NCBI GenBank assembly: GCA_949130485.1
Contig: OX422193.1
Location: 2,854,371 to 2,918,370, forward strand
DNA length: 64,000 nt
Source of the DNA: Agelas oroides
Taxonomy: Eukaryota > Porifera > Demospongiae > Agelasida > Agelasidae
Reading direction: 5' to 3'
This document shows, one piece after another, positions 12,075-25,602 of the stretch. Within the stretch, counting starts at the first letter, position 1, and the number at the start of each line of letters is the position of its first letter. Below the pieces are notes generated by a model. That model made no database searches. It saw nothing but the letters and a program-made list of their open reading frames with translations, and was not told the DNA's origin. A program made the position numbers and the translations under genes.

Positions 12075-13623
12075 TTGGCTAGACCCGACTCTACCTCACT
12101 GTACCACACTCTACCCAGACTAGACCCGAATCTTCCTCACTCTCCAACACTCCACACCGACTCTACCTCACTCTACCACTCTCTACCCTGGCTCAAACCG
12201 ACTCTACCTCACTCTACCACATTCAACCCTGGCTCGACCCGACTCTACCTCACTCTACCACACTCTGCCCTGGCTCGACCCGACTCTACCTCACCCTACC
12301 TCACTCTACCCGCTCTGCCCTCGCTTGACCCGACTCTACCTCACTCTACCACACTCTACCACGACTCTATCTCACTCTACCACACTCTACCCTGGCTCGA
12401 CCCGACACTACCTCACTCCACCACACTCTACCGTGGCTCAAACAGACTCTACCTCACTCTACCATACTCTACCCTGACTCTACCTCACTCTCCCACTCTC
12501 TATCCTGGCTCGACACGACTCTACCTCACTCTACCACACCTTACCCTGGCTCGATCCGACTCTACCTCACTCTACCACACTCTACCACACTCTACACCGA
12601 CTCTACCTCACTCTACCACACTCTACCCTGGCTCGACCAGACACACCCTCACTCTACCACACTCTACCATGGCTCGACACGACTCTACCTCACTCTACCA
12701 CACTCTACCCCGACTCTATATCACTCTACCTCACTCTACCTTGACTCTACCTCACTCTACCACACTCTAATCTGGCTCGACCCGACTCTACCTCACTCTA
12801 CCGCACTCTACTCTAGCTCGAGACGACTCTACCTCACTCCACCACACTCTACCGTGGCTCGAACAGACTCTACCTCACGCTACCATACTCTACCCTGACT
12901 CTACCTCACTCTCCCACTCTCTATCCTGGCTCGACACGACTCTACCTCACTCTACCACACTCTACCCTGGCTCGATCCGACTCTACCTCACTCTACCACA
13001 CTCTACCCTGGCTCGACCAGACACACCCTCACTCTACCACACTCTGCCATGGCTCGACACGACTCTACCTCACTCTACCACACTCTACCCCGACTCTACC
13101 TCTCTCTACCTCACTCTACCTTGACTCTACGTCACTCTACCACACTCTACCCTGGCTCTAGCCGAGTCTACCTCACTCTACCACAATCTACCCTGACTCT
13201 ACCTCATTCTACAACCTTCTACCCTGGCTCGACCCAACTCTACCACACTCTACCTGACTATACCTCACGCTAACCCACTCTACCCCAACTCTACCTCACA
13301 CTACCACACTCTACCCTGGCTCGAACTGGCTCCACCTCAGTCTACCACACTCTACCCTGGCTCGACCTGACTCTACCTCACTCTACCACACTCTACCCTG
13401 GCTCAAGCCGACTCTACCTCACTCTACCACATTCTACCCTCGCTCGACCCGACTCTACCTCACTCTACCACACTCTACCCCGACTCTACCTCACTCTACC
13501 ACACTCTACCCTGGCTCATCCCAACTCTAACTCACTCTACCACACTCTACCCTGGCTCGACCCGACTGTACCTCACTCTACCACACTCTACCCCGTCTCT
13601 ACCTCACTTTACCACACTCCACC
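12075..13623 (+). repeat. HOR unit, 1549-bp subtype
   Basis: Net 31 bp shorter than the preceding unit. The stretch with CTACACCGAC and CTCTCTTCCCCG is replaced around 12960-13010 by two ordinary 41-mers carrying CTCGATCCG and CTCGACCAG. It ends with GAGTCTACC, ACAACCTTCTACC and TCGAACTGG modules. Confidence 0.88.
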
Positions 13624-15203
13624 TTGGCTAGACCCGACTCTACCTCACTGTACCACACTCTACCCAGACTAGACCCGAATCTTCCTCACTCTCCAACACT
13701 CCACACCGACTCTACCTCACTCTACCACTCTCTACCCTGGCTCAAACCGACTCTACCTCACTCTACCACATTCAACCCTGGCTCGACCCGACTCTACCTC
13801 ACTCTACCACACTCTGCCCTGGCTCGACCCGACTCTACCTCACCCTACCTCACTCTACCCGCTCTGCCCTCGCTTGACCCGACTCTACCTCACTCTACCA
13901 CACTCTACCACGACTCTATCTCACTCTACCACACTCTACCCTGGCTCGACCCGACACTACCTCACTCCACCACACTCTACCGTGGCTCAAACAGACTCTA
14001 CCTCACTCTACCATACTCTACCCTGACTCTACCTCACTCTCCCACTCTCTATCCTGGCTCGACACGACTCTACCTCACTCTACCACACCTTACCCTGGCT
14101 CGATCCGACTCTACCTCACTCTACCACACTCTACCACACTCTACACCGACTCTACCTCACTCTACCACACTCTACCCTGGCTCGACCAGACACACCCTCA
14201 CTCTACCACACTCTACCATGGCTCGACACGACTCTACCTCACTCTATCACACTCTACCCCGACTCTATATCACTCTACCTCACTCTACCTTGACTCTACC
14301 TCACTCTACCACACTCTAATCTGGCTCGACCCGACTCTACCTCACTCTACCGCACTCTACTCTAGCTCGAGATGACTCTACCTCACTCCACCACACTCTA
14401 CCGTGGCTCGAACAGACTCTACCTCACGCTACCATACTCTACCCTGACTCTACCTCACTCTCCCACTCTCTATCCTGGCTCGACACGACTCTACCTCACT
14501 CTACCACACTCTACCACACTCTACACCGACTCTACCTCACTCTACCACTCTTTTCCCCGACTCTACCTCACTCTGCCACACTCTACCCTGGCTCGACCAG
14601 ACACACCCTCACTCTACCACACTCTGCCATTGCTCGACACGACTCTACCTCACTCTACCACACTCTACCCCGACTCTACCTCTCTCTACCTCACTCTACC
14701 TTGACTCTACGTCACTCTACTACACACTACCCTGGCTCTACCCGAGTCTACCTCACTCTACCACAATCTACCCTGACTCTACCTCATTCTACAACCTTCT
14801 ACCCTGGCTCGACCCAACTCTACCACACTCTACCCGACTATACCTCACGCTAACCCACTCTACCCCAGCTCTACCTCACACTACCACACTCTACCCTGGC
14901 TCGAACTGGCTTCACCTCAGTCTACCACACTCTACCCTGGCTCGACCTGACTCTACCTCACTCTACCACACTCTACCCTGGCTCAAGCCGACTCTACCTC
15001 ACTCTACCACATTCTACCCTCGCTCGACCCAACTCTACCTCACTCTACCACACTCTACCCCGACTCTACCTCACTCTACCATACTCTACCCTGGCTCATC
15101 CCAACTCTAACTCACTCTACCACACTCTACCCTGGCTCGACCCGACTGTACCTCACTCTACCACACTCTACCCCGTCTCTACCTCACTTTACCACACTCC
15201 ACC
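13624..15203 (+). repeat. HOR unit, 1580-bp subtype, second copy
   Basis: Near-perfect copy of 10495-12074, with the same length and the same private variants. One visible difference is CTCTTTTCCCCG near 14547, against CTCTCTTCCCCG in the first copy. Confidence 0.9.
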
Positions 15204-16170
15204 TTGGCTAGACCCGACTCTACCTCACTGTACCACACTCTACCCAGACTAGACCCGAATCTTCCTCACTCTCCAACACTCCACACCGACTCTACCTCAC
15301 TCTACCACTCTCTACCCTGGCTCAAACCGACTCTACCTCACTCTACCACATTCAACCCTGGCTCGACCCGACTCTACCTCACTCTACCACACTCTGCCCT
15401 GGCTCGACCCGACTCTACCTCACCCTACCTCACTCTACCCGCTCTGCCCTCGCTTGACCCGACTCTACCTCACTCTACCACACTCTACCACGACTCTATC
15501 TCACTCTACCACACTCTACCCTGGCTCGACCCGACACTACCTCACTCCACCACACTCTACCGTGGCTCAAACAGACTCTACCTCACTCTACCATACTCTA
15601 CCCTGACTCTACCTCACTCTCCCACTCTCTATCCTGGCTCGACACGACTCTACCTCACTCTACCACACCTTACCCTGGCTCGATCCGACTGTACCTCACT
15701 CTACCACACTCTACCACACTCTACACCGACTCTACCTCACTCTACCACACTCTACCCTGGCTCGACCAGACACACCCTCACTCTACCACACTCTACCATG
15801 GCTCGACACGACTCTACCTCACTCTACCACACTCTACCCCGACTCTATATCACTCTACCTCACTCTACCTTGACTCTACCTCACTCTACCACACTCTAAT
15901 CTGGCTCGACCCGACTCTACCTCACTCTACCGCACTCTACTCTAGCTCGAGACGACTCTACCTCACTCCACCACACTCTACCGTGGCTCGAACAGACTCT
16001 ACCTCACGCTACCATACTCTACCCTGACTCTACCTCACTCTCCCACTCTCTATCCTGGCTCGACACGACTCTACCTCACTCTACCACACTCTACCCTGGC
16101 TCGATCCGACTCTACCTCACTCTACCACACTCTACCCTGGCTCGACCAGACACACCCTCACTCTACCACA
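15204..16170 (+). repeat. HOR unit, last of the left array, truncated by a new module
   Basis: Follows 12075-13040 closely at a 3129-bp offset. One visible change is GACTGTACC near 15688. Near 16170 it departs at CATGGGTCGACACAAC and enters satellite without the landmark. No landmark follows for nearly 4 kb. Confidence 0.85.
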
Positions 16171-16699
16171 CTCTACCATGGGTCGACACAACTCTACCTC
16201 ACTCTACCACACTCTACCCCGACTCTATATCAATCTACCTCACTCAACCTTGACTCTACCTCACTCTACCACACTCTACCCAGGCTTGACACGACTCTAC
16301 CTCACTCTACCACACTCTACCCTGGCTCGATCCGACTCTACCTCACTCTACCACACTCTACCACACTCTACACCGACTATACCTCACTCTACCACTCTCT
16401 TCCCCGACTGTACCTCACTCTAACACACTCTACCCTGGCTCGACCAGACACACCCTCACTCTACCACACTCTACCATGGCTCGACACGACTCTACCTCAC
16501 TCTACCACACTCTACCCCGACTCTATATCAATCTACCTCACTCAACCTTGACTCTACCTCACTCCACCACACTCTACCCTGGCTCGACCCGACTCTACCT
16601 CACTCTACCACACTCTACCCTGCCTCCACCCGACTCTACCTCACTCTACCACACCCTATTCTGGCTCGACCCGACTCTACCTCACTCTACCACACTCTA

Positions 16700-16740
16700 C
16701 CCTGGCTCGACCCGACTCTACCTCACTCTACCACACTCTA
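16700..16740 (+). repeat. Type example of the consensus 41-bp monomer
   Basis: This copy matches the window-wide consensus at every base. It runs from CCCTGGCTCG through ACCCGACTCT and ends with CACACTCTA. TA steps fall at unit positions 20/21, 30/31 and 40/41, and the fourth 10-bp slot carries TCGA instead. Two CpGs sit 5 bp apart in CGACCCGA. There is no TAA, TAG or TGA in any forward frame. On the minus strand, three TAG triplets 10 bp apart close all three frames. Confidence 0.95.
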
Positions 16741-17129
16741 CCCCGACTCTACATCACTCTACCACACTCTACCCTTACTCTACCTCAATCTACCTCACTC
16801 TACCCTGGCTCAACCAGACTCTCTATCACACTACCACACTCTACCCTGCCTCCACCAGATTCTACCTCACTCTACCACACTCTACCCTGGCTCGACCCGA
16901 CTCTACCTCACTCTACCGCACTCTACCCTAGCTCGACCCTACTCTACCTCACTCTACCACACTCTACCATGGTTCAAACCGACTCTCCCTCACTCTACCA
17001 CACTCTACCCTGGCTCGACCCAACTCTACCTCACTCTACCACACTCTACCCTAGCTCGACCTGACTCTACCTCACTCTACCACACTCTACCATGGCTCGA
17101 CCCAACTCTACGTCACTCTACCATGCTCT

Positions 17130-18060
17130 ACCCCGACTCTACCTCACTCTACCACATTCTACCCTTACTCTACCTTAATCTACCACACTCTACCCTTGCT
17201 CAACCCGACTCTCTATCACTCTACCACACTCTGCCCTGACTCGACCCGACTCTACCTCAATCTACCACACTCTACCCTGGCTCAACCCGACTCTCCATCA
17301 CTCTACCACACCCTGCCCTGACTCGACCCGACTCTACCTCAATCTACCACACTCTACCCTGGGTCGACCGGACTCTACCTCACTCTACCACACTCTACAC
17401 TAGCTCGACCCGACACTACCTCACTCTACCCCACTCTACCATGGTTCGACCCAACTCTCCCTCACTCTACCACACTCTACACTGGCTCGACCCGACTCTA
17501 CCTCACTCTACCACACTCTAACCCGACTCTACCTAACTCTACGACACCCTACCTTACTATACTTCAATCTACCACAATCTACCCTGGCTCAACCCGACTC
17601 TACTTCACTCTACCACCATCTAACCTGGCTCGACCCGACTCTCTTCCACACTCTACCGGACTCTACCTCACTCCAACACACTCTACCCCGACTCTACCTC
17701 ACTCTACCACAATCTACCCTGGCTCGACCCGACTCTACCTCAGTATACCACACTATACCCTGGCTCGACCCGACTCTACTTCACTCTACCGCTCTCTACT
17801 CTGGCTCGACCCGACTCTACCTCATTCTATCACACACTACACCGACTCTACATCAATCTACCCCACTCTACCCTGGCTCATGCCGACTGTACCTCACTCT
17901 ACCGCACTCTTCACCGACTCTACCTCACTCTACCACACTCTAATCTGGCTCGACCCGACTCTACCTCACTCTACCACACTCTACCCTGTCTCGAGACGAC
18001 TCTACCTCACTCCACCACACTCTACCGCGGCTCGAACAGACTCTACCTCACTCTACCATA
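17130..18060 (+). repeat. Module duplicated at 21246-22176 and, in part, 23506-24290
   Basis: The CAGTATAC marker lies at 17741 and 21857, exactly 4116 bp apart, and flanking variants match (CTACCTTAATC, GGGTCGACCGG, CCTAACTCTACGAC, CATGCCGACTG). The third version has its marker at 23972 and is missing part of the module near 23660. This block is inserted between landmark units, which makes their spacing irregular here. Confidence 0.83.
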
Positions 18061-19176
18061 CTCTACCGTGACTCTACCTCACTCTCTCACTCTCTATCCT
18101 GGCTCGACACGACTCTACCTCACTCTACCACACTCTACCCTGGCTCGACCAGACACACCCTCACTCTACCACACTCTACCATGGCTCGACATGACTCTAC
18201 CTCACTCTACCACACTCTACCCCGACTCTATATCACTCTACCTCACTCTACCTTGACTCTACCTCACTCTACCACACTCTACCCTGGCTCGACACGACTC
18301 CACCTCACTCTACCACACTCTACCTTGGCCCCACCCGACTCTACCTCACTCTACCACACTCTATTCTGGGTCGACGAGACCCTACCACACTCTCCCCTAG
18401 CTCGACCCGACTCTACCTCACTCTACCACGCTCTACCCCAACTCTACCTCACTCTACCACACTCTACCCTTACTCTACCTCAATCTACCTCACTCTACCC
18501 TGGCTCAACCCGACTCTCTATCACTCTACCACACTCTACCCTTGCTCCACCCGACTCTACCTCACTCTACCACACTCTAGCACACTCTACACCGACTCTA
18601 CCTCACTCTACCACTCTCTTCCCCGACTCTACCTCACTCTGCCACACTCTACCCTGGCTCGACCAGACACACCCTCACTCTACCACACTCTGCCATGGCT
18701 CGACACGACTCTACCTCACTCTACCACACTCTACCCCGACTCTACATCTCTCTACCTCACTCTACCACACTCTACCCTGGCTCTACCCGAGTCTACCTCA
18801 CTCTACCACAATCTACCCTGGCACAACCTAACTCTACCTCATTCAACCACATTCTACCCTGGCTCGACCCAACTCTACCACACTCTACCCGACTATACCT
18901 CACGCTAACCCACTGTACCCCAACTCTACCTCACACTACCACACTCTACCCTGGCTCGAACTGGCTCCACGTCAGTCTACCACACTCTAACCTGGCTCGA
19001 CCTGACTCTACCTCACTCTACCACACTCTACCCCGACTCTACCTCACTCTACCACACTCTACCCTGGCTCATCCCAACTCTAACTCACTCTACCACACTT
19101 TACCCTGGCTCGACTTGACTGTACCTCACTCCACCACACTCTACCCCGTCTCTACCTCACTTTATAACACTCCACC

Positions 19177-20222
19177 TTGGCTAGACCCGACTCTACCTCA
19201 CTGTACCACACTCTACCCAGACTAGACCCGAATCTTCCTCACTCTCCAACACTCCACACCGACTCTACCTCACTCTACCACTCTCTACCCCGACTCAAAC
19301 CGACTCTACCTCACTCTACCACATTCAACCCTGGCTCGACCCGACTCTACCTCACTCTACCACACTCTGCCCTGGCTCGACCCGACTCTACTTCACCCTA
19401 CTTCACTCTACCCGCTCTGCCCTCGCTCTACCAGACTCTACCTCACTCTACCACACTCTACCACGACTCTACCTCACTCTACCACACTCTACCCTGGCTC
19501 GACCCGACACTACCTCACTCCACCACACTCTACCGTGGCTCAAACAGACTCTACCTCACTCTACCATACTCTACCCTGACTCTACCTCACTCTCCCACTC
19601 TCTATCCTGGCTCGACACGACTCTACCTCACTCTACCACTCTCTATCCTGGCTCGATCCGACTCTACCTCACTCTACCACACTCTGCCACACTCTACACC
19701 GACTCTACCTCACTCTACCACACTCTACCCTGGCTCGACCAGACACACCCTCACTCTACCACACTCTACCATGGCTCGACACGACTCTACCTCACTCTAC
19801 CACACTCTACCCCGACTCTATATCACTCTACCTCACTCTACCTTGACTCTACCTCACTCTACCACACTCTAATCTGGCTCGACCCGACTCTACCTCACTC
19901 TACCGCACTCTACTCTAGCTCGAGACGACTCTACCTCACTCCACCACACTCTACCGTGGCTCGAACAGACTCTACCTCACTCTACTGCACTCTACCCTGG
20001 CTCAAGCCGACTCTACCTCACTGTACCACATTCTACCCTCGCTCGACCCGACTCTACCTCACTCTACCACACTCTACCCCGACTCTACCTCACTCTACCA
20101 CACTCTACCCTGGCTCATCCCAACTCTAACTCACTCTACCACACTCTACCCTGGCTCGACCCGACTGTACCTCACTCTACCACACTCTACCCCGTCTCTA
20201 CCTCACTTTACCACACTCCACC
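19177..20222 (+). repeat. HOR unit, 1046-bp subtype
   Basis: Landmark unit with CCCCGACTCAAACC and CTTCACCCTACTTCAC. It matches the unit truncated at the window start (offset 19249) and the unit at 25603 (offset 6426). Reads TTTATAACACTCC just before the landmark, where siblings read TTTACCACACTCC or TTTATCACACTCC. Confidence 0.9.
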
Positions 20223-22727
20223 TTGGCTAGACCCGACTCTACCTCACTGTACCACACTCTACCCAGACTAGACCCGAATCTTCCTCACTCTCCAACACTC
20301 CACACCGACTCTACCTCACTCTACCACTCTCTACCCTGGCTCAAACCGACTCTACCTCACTCTACCACATTCAACCCTGGCTCGACCCGACTCTACCTCA
20401 CTCTACCACACTCTGCCCTGGCTCGACCCGACTCTACCTCACTCTACCACACTCTGCCCTGGCTCGACCCGACTCTACCTCACCCTACCTTACTCTACCC
20501 GCTCTGCCCTCGCTTGACCCGACTCTACCTCACTCTACCACACTCTACCACGACTCTATCTCACTCTACCACACTCTACCCTGGCTCGACCCGACACTAC
20601 CTCACTCCACCACACTCTACCGTGGCTCAAACAGACTCTACCATACTCTACCCTGACTCTACCTCACTCTACCACACTCTACCCTGGCTCGACCCGACTC
20701 TACCTCACTCTACCACACTCTTACCCGACTCTACCTCACTCTACCACACTCTACCACGACTCTATCTCACTCTACCACACTCTACCCTGGCTCGACCCGA
20801 CACTACCTCACTCCACCACACTCTACCGTGGCTCAAACAGACTCTACCTCACTCTACCATACTCTACCCTGACTCTACCTCACTCTACCACACTCTACCC
20901 TGGCTCGACCCGACTCTACCTCACTCTACCACACTCTTACCCGACTCTACCTCACTCTACCACACTCTAATCTGGCTCGACCCGACTCTACCTCACTCTA
21001 CCACACTCTACCCTGGCTCGAGACGACTCTACCTTACTCCACCACACTCTACCGTGGCTCGAACAGACTCTACCTCACTCTACTACACTCTACCCTGACT
21101 CTACGTCACTCTGCCACACTCTACCCTAGCTCGACCCGACTCTTCCTCACTCTACCACACTCTGCAACGACTCTACCTCACTCTAACACTCCCTTCCCCG
21201 ACTCTACCTCACTCTACCACACTCTACCCTGGCTCATCCCGACTCTGCCTCACTCTACCTCACTCTACCACACTCTACCCTTACTCTACCTTAATCTACC
21301 ACACTCTACCCTTGCTCAACCCGACTCTCTATCACTCTACCACACTCTGCCCTGACTCGACCCGACTCTACCTCAATCTACCACACTCTACCCTGGCTCA
21401 ACCCGACTCTCCATCACTCTACCACACTCTGCCCTGACTCGACCCGACTCTACCTCAATCTACCACACTCTACCCTGGGTCGACCGGACTCTACCTCACT
21501 CTACCACACTCTACACTAGCTCGACCCGACACTACCTCAGTCTACCACACTCTACCATGGTTCGACCCAACTCTCCCTCACTCTACCACACTCTACACTG
21601 GCTCGACCCGACTCTACCTCACTCTACCACACTCTAACCCGACTCTACCTAACTCTACGACACCCTACCTTACTATACTTCAATCTACCACAATCTACCC
21701 TGGCTCAACCCGACTCTACTTCACTCTACCACCATCTAACCTGGCTCGACCCGACTCTCTTCCACACTCTACCGGACTCTACCTCACTCCAACACACTCT
21801 ACCCCGACTCTACCTCACTCTACCACAATCTACCCTGGCTCGACCCGACTCTACCTCAGTATACCACACTATACCCTGGCTCGACCCGACTCTACTTCAC
21901 TCTACCACTCTCTACTCTGGCTCGACCCGACTCTACCTCATTCTATCACACACTACACCGACTCTACATCAATCTACCCCACTCTACCCTGGCTCATGCC
22001 GACTGTACCTCACTCTACCGCACTCTTCACCGACTCTACCTCACTCTACCACACTCTAATCTGGCTCGACCCGACTCTACCTCACTCTACCACACTCTAC
22101 CCTGTCTCGAGACGACTCTACCTCACTCCACCACACTCTACCGTGGCTCGAACAGACTCTACCTCTCTCTACCACACTCTACCCTGACTCTACCTCACTC
22201 TCCCACTCTCTACCCTGGCTCGACACGACTCTACCTCACTCTACCACACTCTACCCTTGCTCGACCCAGCTCTACCTCACTCTACCACACTCTACCACAC
22301 TCTACACCGACTCTACCTCACTCTACCACTCTCTTCCCCGACTCTACCTCACTCTACCACACTCTACCCTGGCTCGACCAGACACACCCTCACTCTACCA
22401 CACTCTAATCTGGCTCGACCCGACTCTACCTCACTCTACCGCACTCTACTCTAGCTCGAGACGACTCTACCTCACTCCACCACACTCTACCGTGGCTCGA
22501 ACAGACTCTACCTCACTCTACCGCACTCTACCCTGGCTCAAGCCGACTCTACCTCACTGTACCACATTCTACCCTCGCTCGACCCGACTCTACCTCACTC
22601 TACCACACTCTACCCTGGCTCATCCCAACTCTAACTCACTCTACCACACTCTACCCTGGCTCGACCCGACTGTACCTCACTCTACCACACTCTACCCCGT
22701 CTCTACCTCACTTTACCACACTCCACC
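20223..22727 (+). repeat. HOR unit followed by inserted landmark-free module
   Basis: The first ~415 bp match 974 onward (offset 19249), including the doubled CTCTGCCCTGG block. A 206-bp internal tandem duplication follows, marked by CCACGACTCTATCTCAC near 20548 and 20754. From about 21110 the unit carries the 4116-bp-offset copy of 17130-18060, then returns to landmark-type flanks near 22440. Confidence 0.83.
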
Positions 22728-25602
22728 TTGGCTAGACCCGACTCTACCTCACTGTACCACACTCTACCCAGACTAGACCCGAATCTTCCTCACTCTCCAA
22801 CACTCCACACCGACTCTACCTCACTCTACCACTCTCTACCCTGGCTCAAACCGACTCTACCTCACTCTACCACATTCAACCCTGGCTCGACCCGACTCTA
22901 CCTCACTCTACCACACTCTGCCCTGGCTCGACCCGACTCTACCTCACCCTACCTCACTCTACCCGCTCTGCCCTCGCTTGACCCGACTCTACCTCACTCT
23001 ACCACACTCTACCACGACTCTATCTCACTCTACCACACTCTACCCTGGCTCGACCCGACACTACCTCACTCCACCACACTCTACCGTGGCTCAAACAGAC
23101 TCTACCTCACTCTACCATACTCTACCCTGACTCTACCTCACTCTACCACACTCTACCCTGGCTCGACCCGACTCTACCTCACTCTACCACACTCTTCCCC
23201 GACTCTACCTCACTCTACCACACTCTAATCTGGCTCGACCCGACTCTACCTCACTCTACCACACTCTACCCTGGCTCGAGACGACTCTACCTCACTCCAC
23301 CACACTCTACCGTGGCTCGAACAGACTCTACCTCACTCTACTACACTCTACCCTGACTCTACGTCACTCTGCCACACTCTACCCTAGCTCGACCCGACTC
23401 TTCCTCACTCTACCACACTCTGCAACGACTCTACCTCACTCTAACACTCCCTTCCCCGACTCTACCTCACTCTACCACACTCTACCCTGGCTCATCCCGA
23501 CTCTGCCTCACTCTACCTCACTCTACCACACTCTACCCTTACTCTACCTTAATCTACCACACTCTACCCTTGCTCAACCCGACTCTCTATCACTCTACCA
23601 CACTCTGCCCTGACTCGACCCGACTCTACCTCAATCTACCACACTCTACCCTGGCTCAACCTCACTGTACCTCACTCTACCTTCAGTCTACCTCACTCTA
23701 CCACACTCTACCCTGGCTCGACCCGACTCTACCTCACTCTACCACACTCTAACCCGACTCTACCTAACTCTACGACACCCTACCTTACAATACTTCAATC
23801 TACCACAATCTACCCTGGCTCAACCCGACTCTACTTCACTCTACCACCATCTAACCTGGCTCGACCCGACTCTCTTCCACACTCTACCGGACTCTACCTC
23901 ACTCCAACACACTCTACCCCGACTCTACCTCACTCTACCACAATCTACCCTGGCTCGACCCGACTCCACCTCAGTATACCACACTATACCCTGGCTCGAC
24001 CCGACTCTACTTCACTCTACCACTCTCTACTCTGGCTCGACCCGACTCTACCTCATTCTATCACACACTACACCGACTCTACATCAATCTACCCCACTCT
24101 ACCCTGGCTCATCCCGACTGTACCTCACTCTACCGCACTCTTCACCGACTCTACCTCACTCTACCACACTCTAATCTGGCTCGACCCGACTCTACCTCAC
24201 TCTAACCCACTCTACCCTGGCTCGAGACGACTCTACCTCACTCCACCACACTCTACCGCGGCTCGAACAGACTCTACCTCACTCTACCATACTCTACCGT
24301 GACTCTACTTCACTCTCCCACTCTCTATCCTGGCTCGACACGACTCTACCTCACTCTACCACACTCTACCCTAGCTCGATCCGACTCTACCTCACTCTAC
24401 CACACTCTACAACACTCTACACCGACTCTACCTCACTCTACCACTCTCTTCCCCGACTCTACCTCACTCTACCACACTCTACCCTGGCTCGACCAGACAC
24501 ACCCTCACTCTACCACACTCTACCATGGCTCGACATGACTCTACCTCACTCTACCACACTCTACCCCGACTCTATATCACTCTACCTCACTCTACCTTGA
24601 CTCTACCTCACTCTACCACACTCTACCCTGGCTCGACACGACTCCACCTCACTCTACCACACTCTACCTTGGCCCCACCCGACTCTACCTCACTCTACCA
24701 CACTCTATTCTGGGTCGACGAGACCCTACCACACTCTCCCCTAGCTCGACCCGACTCTACCTCACTCTACCACGCTCTACCCCGACTCTACCTCACTCTA
24801 CCACACTCTACCCTTACTCTACCTCAATCTACCTCACTCTACCCTGGCACAACCCGACTCTCTATCACTCCACCACACTCTACCCTTGCTCCACCCGACT
24901 CTACCTCACTCTACCACACTCTACCACACTCTACACCGACTCTACCTCACTCTACCACTCTCTTCCCCGACTCTACCTCACTCTGCCACACTCTACCCTG
25001 GCTCGACCAGACACACCCTCACTCTACCACACTCTGCCATGGCTCGACACGACTCTACCTCACTCTACCACACTCTACCCCGACTCTACATCTCTCTACC
25101 TCACTCTACCACACTCTACCCTGGCTCTACCCGAGTCTACCTCACTCTACCACAATCTACCCTGGCACAACCTAACTCTACCTCATTCAACCACATTCTA
25201 CCCTGGCTCGACCCAACTCTACCACACTCTACCCGACTATACCTCACGCTAACCCACTGTACCCCAACTCTACCTCACACTACCACACTCTACCCTGGCT
25301 CGAACTGGCTCCACGTCAGTCTACCACACTCTAACCTGGCTCGACCTGACTCTACCTCACTCTACCACACTCTACCCTGGCTCAAGCCAACTCTACCTCA
25401 CTCTACCACATTCTACCCTCGCTCGACCCGACTCTACCTCACTCTACCACACTCTACCCCGACTCTACCTCACTCTACCACACTCTACCCTGGCTCATCC
25501 CAACTCTAACTCACTCTACCACACTCTACCCTGGCTCGACCCGACTGTACCTCACTCTACCACACTCTACCCCGTCTCTACCTCACTTTATCACACTCCA
25601 CC
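22728..25602 (+). repeat. HOR unit followed by inserted landmark-free modules
   Basis: Landmark unit to about 23340, then CTCTGCAACGAC, CTCCCTTCCCCG, the CCCTTACTC module near 23537 and the CAGTATAC marker at 23972. The section 24450-25350 repeats 18110-19010 with TTGGCCCCACCC and GGGTCGACGAGACCC. Compared with that sibling it holds an extra 82 bp (two 41-mers, CTCAAGCCAAC and CCTCGCTCGAC) near 25380-25460. Confidence 0.83.

Larger units (their letters stand above)
10495..16170 (+). repeat. 3129-bp tandem segmental duplication
   Basis: Landmark pairs 10495/13624 and 12075/15204 are both exactly 3129 bp apart, and rare shared variants repeat at the same spacing. The right copy is visible to about 16170. 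The very small number of differences indicates a recent event, or an assembly-level duplication that read depth could test. Confidence 0.9.
16171..19176 (+). repeat. Landmark-free satellite block, CCCTTACTC/CTCAATC type
   Basis: Same 41/31-bp units but different variants dominate: CCCTGCCTCCACCCG, ACACCCTATTCTGG, CCCTTACTCTACC, CTCAATCTACC, CTCTCTATCAC and GACTCGACCCG. The CAGTATACCACACTATACC marker is at 17741 and CACACACTAC with CTACATCAATC follows. The section 18110-18850 matches 24450-25200. No gene or non-satellite sequence seen. Confidence 0.85.
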
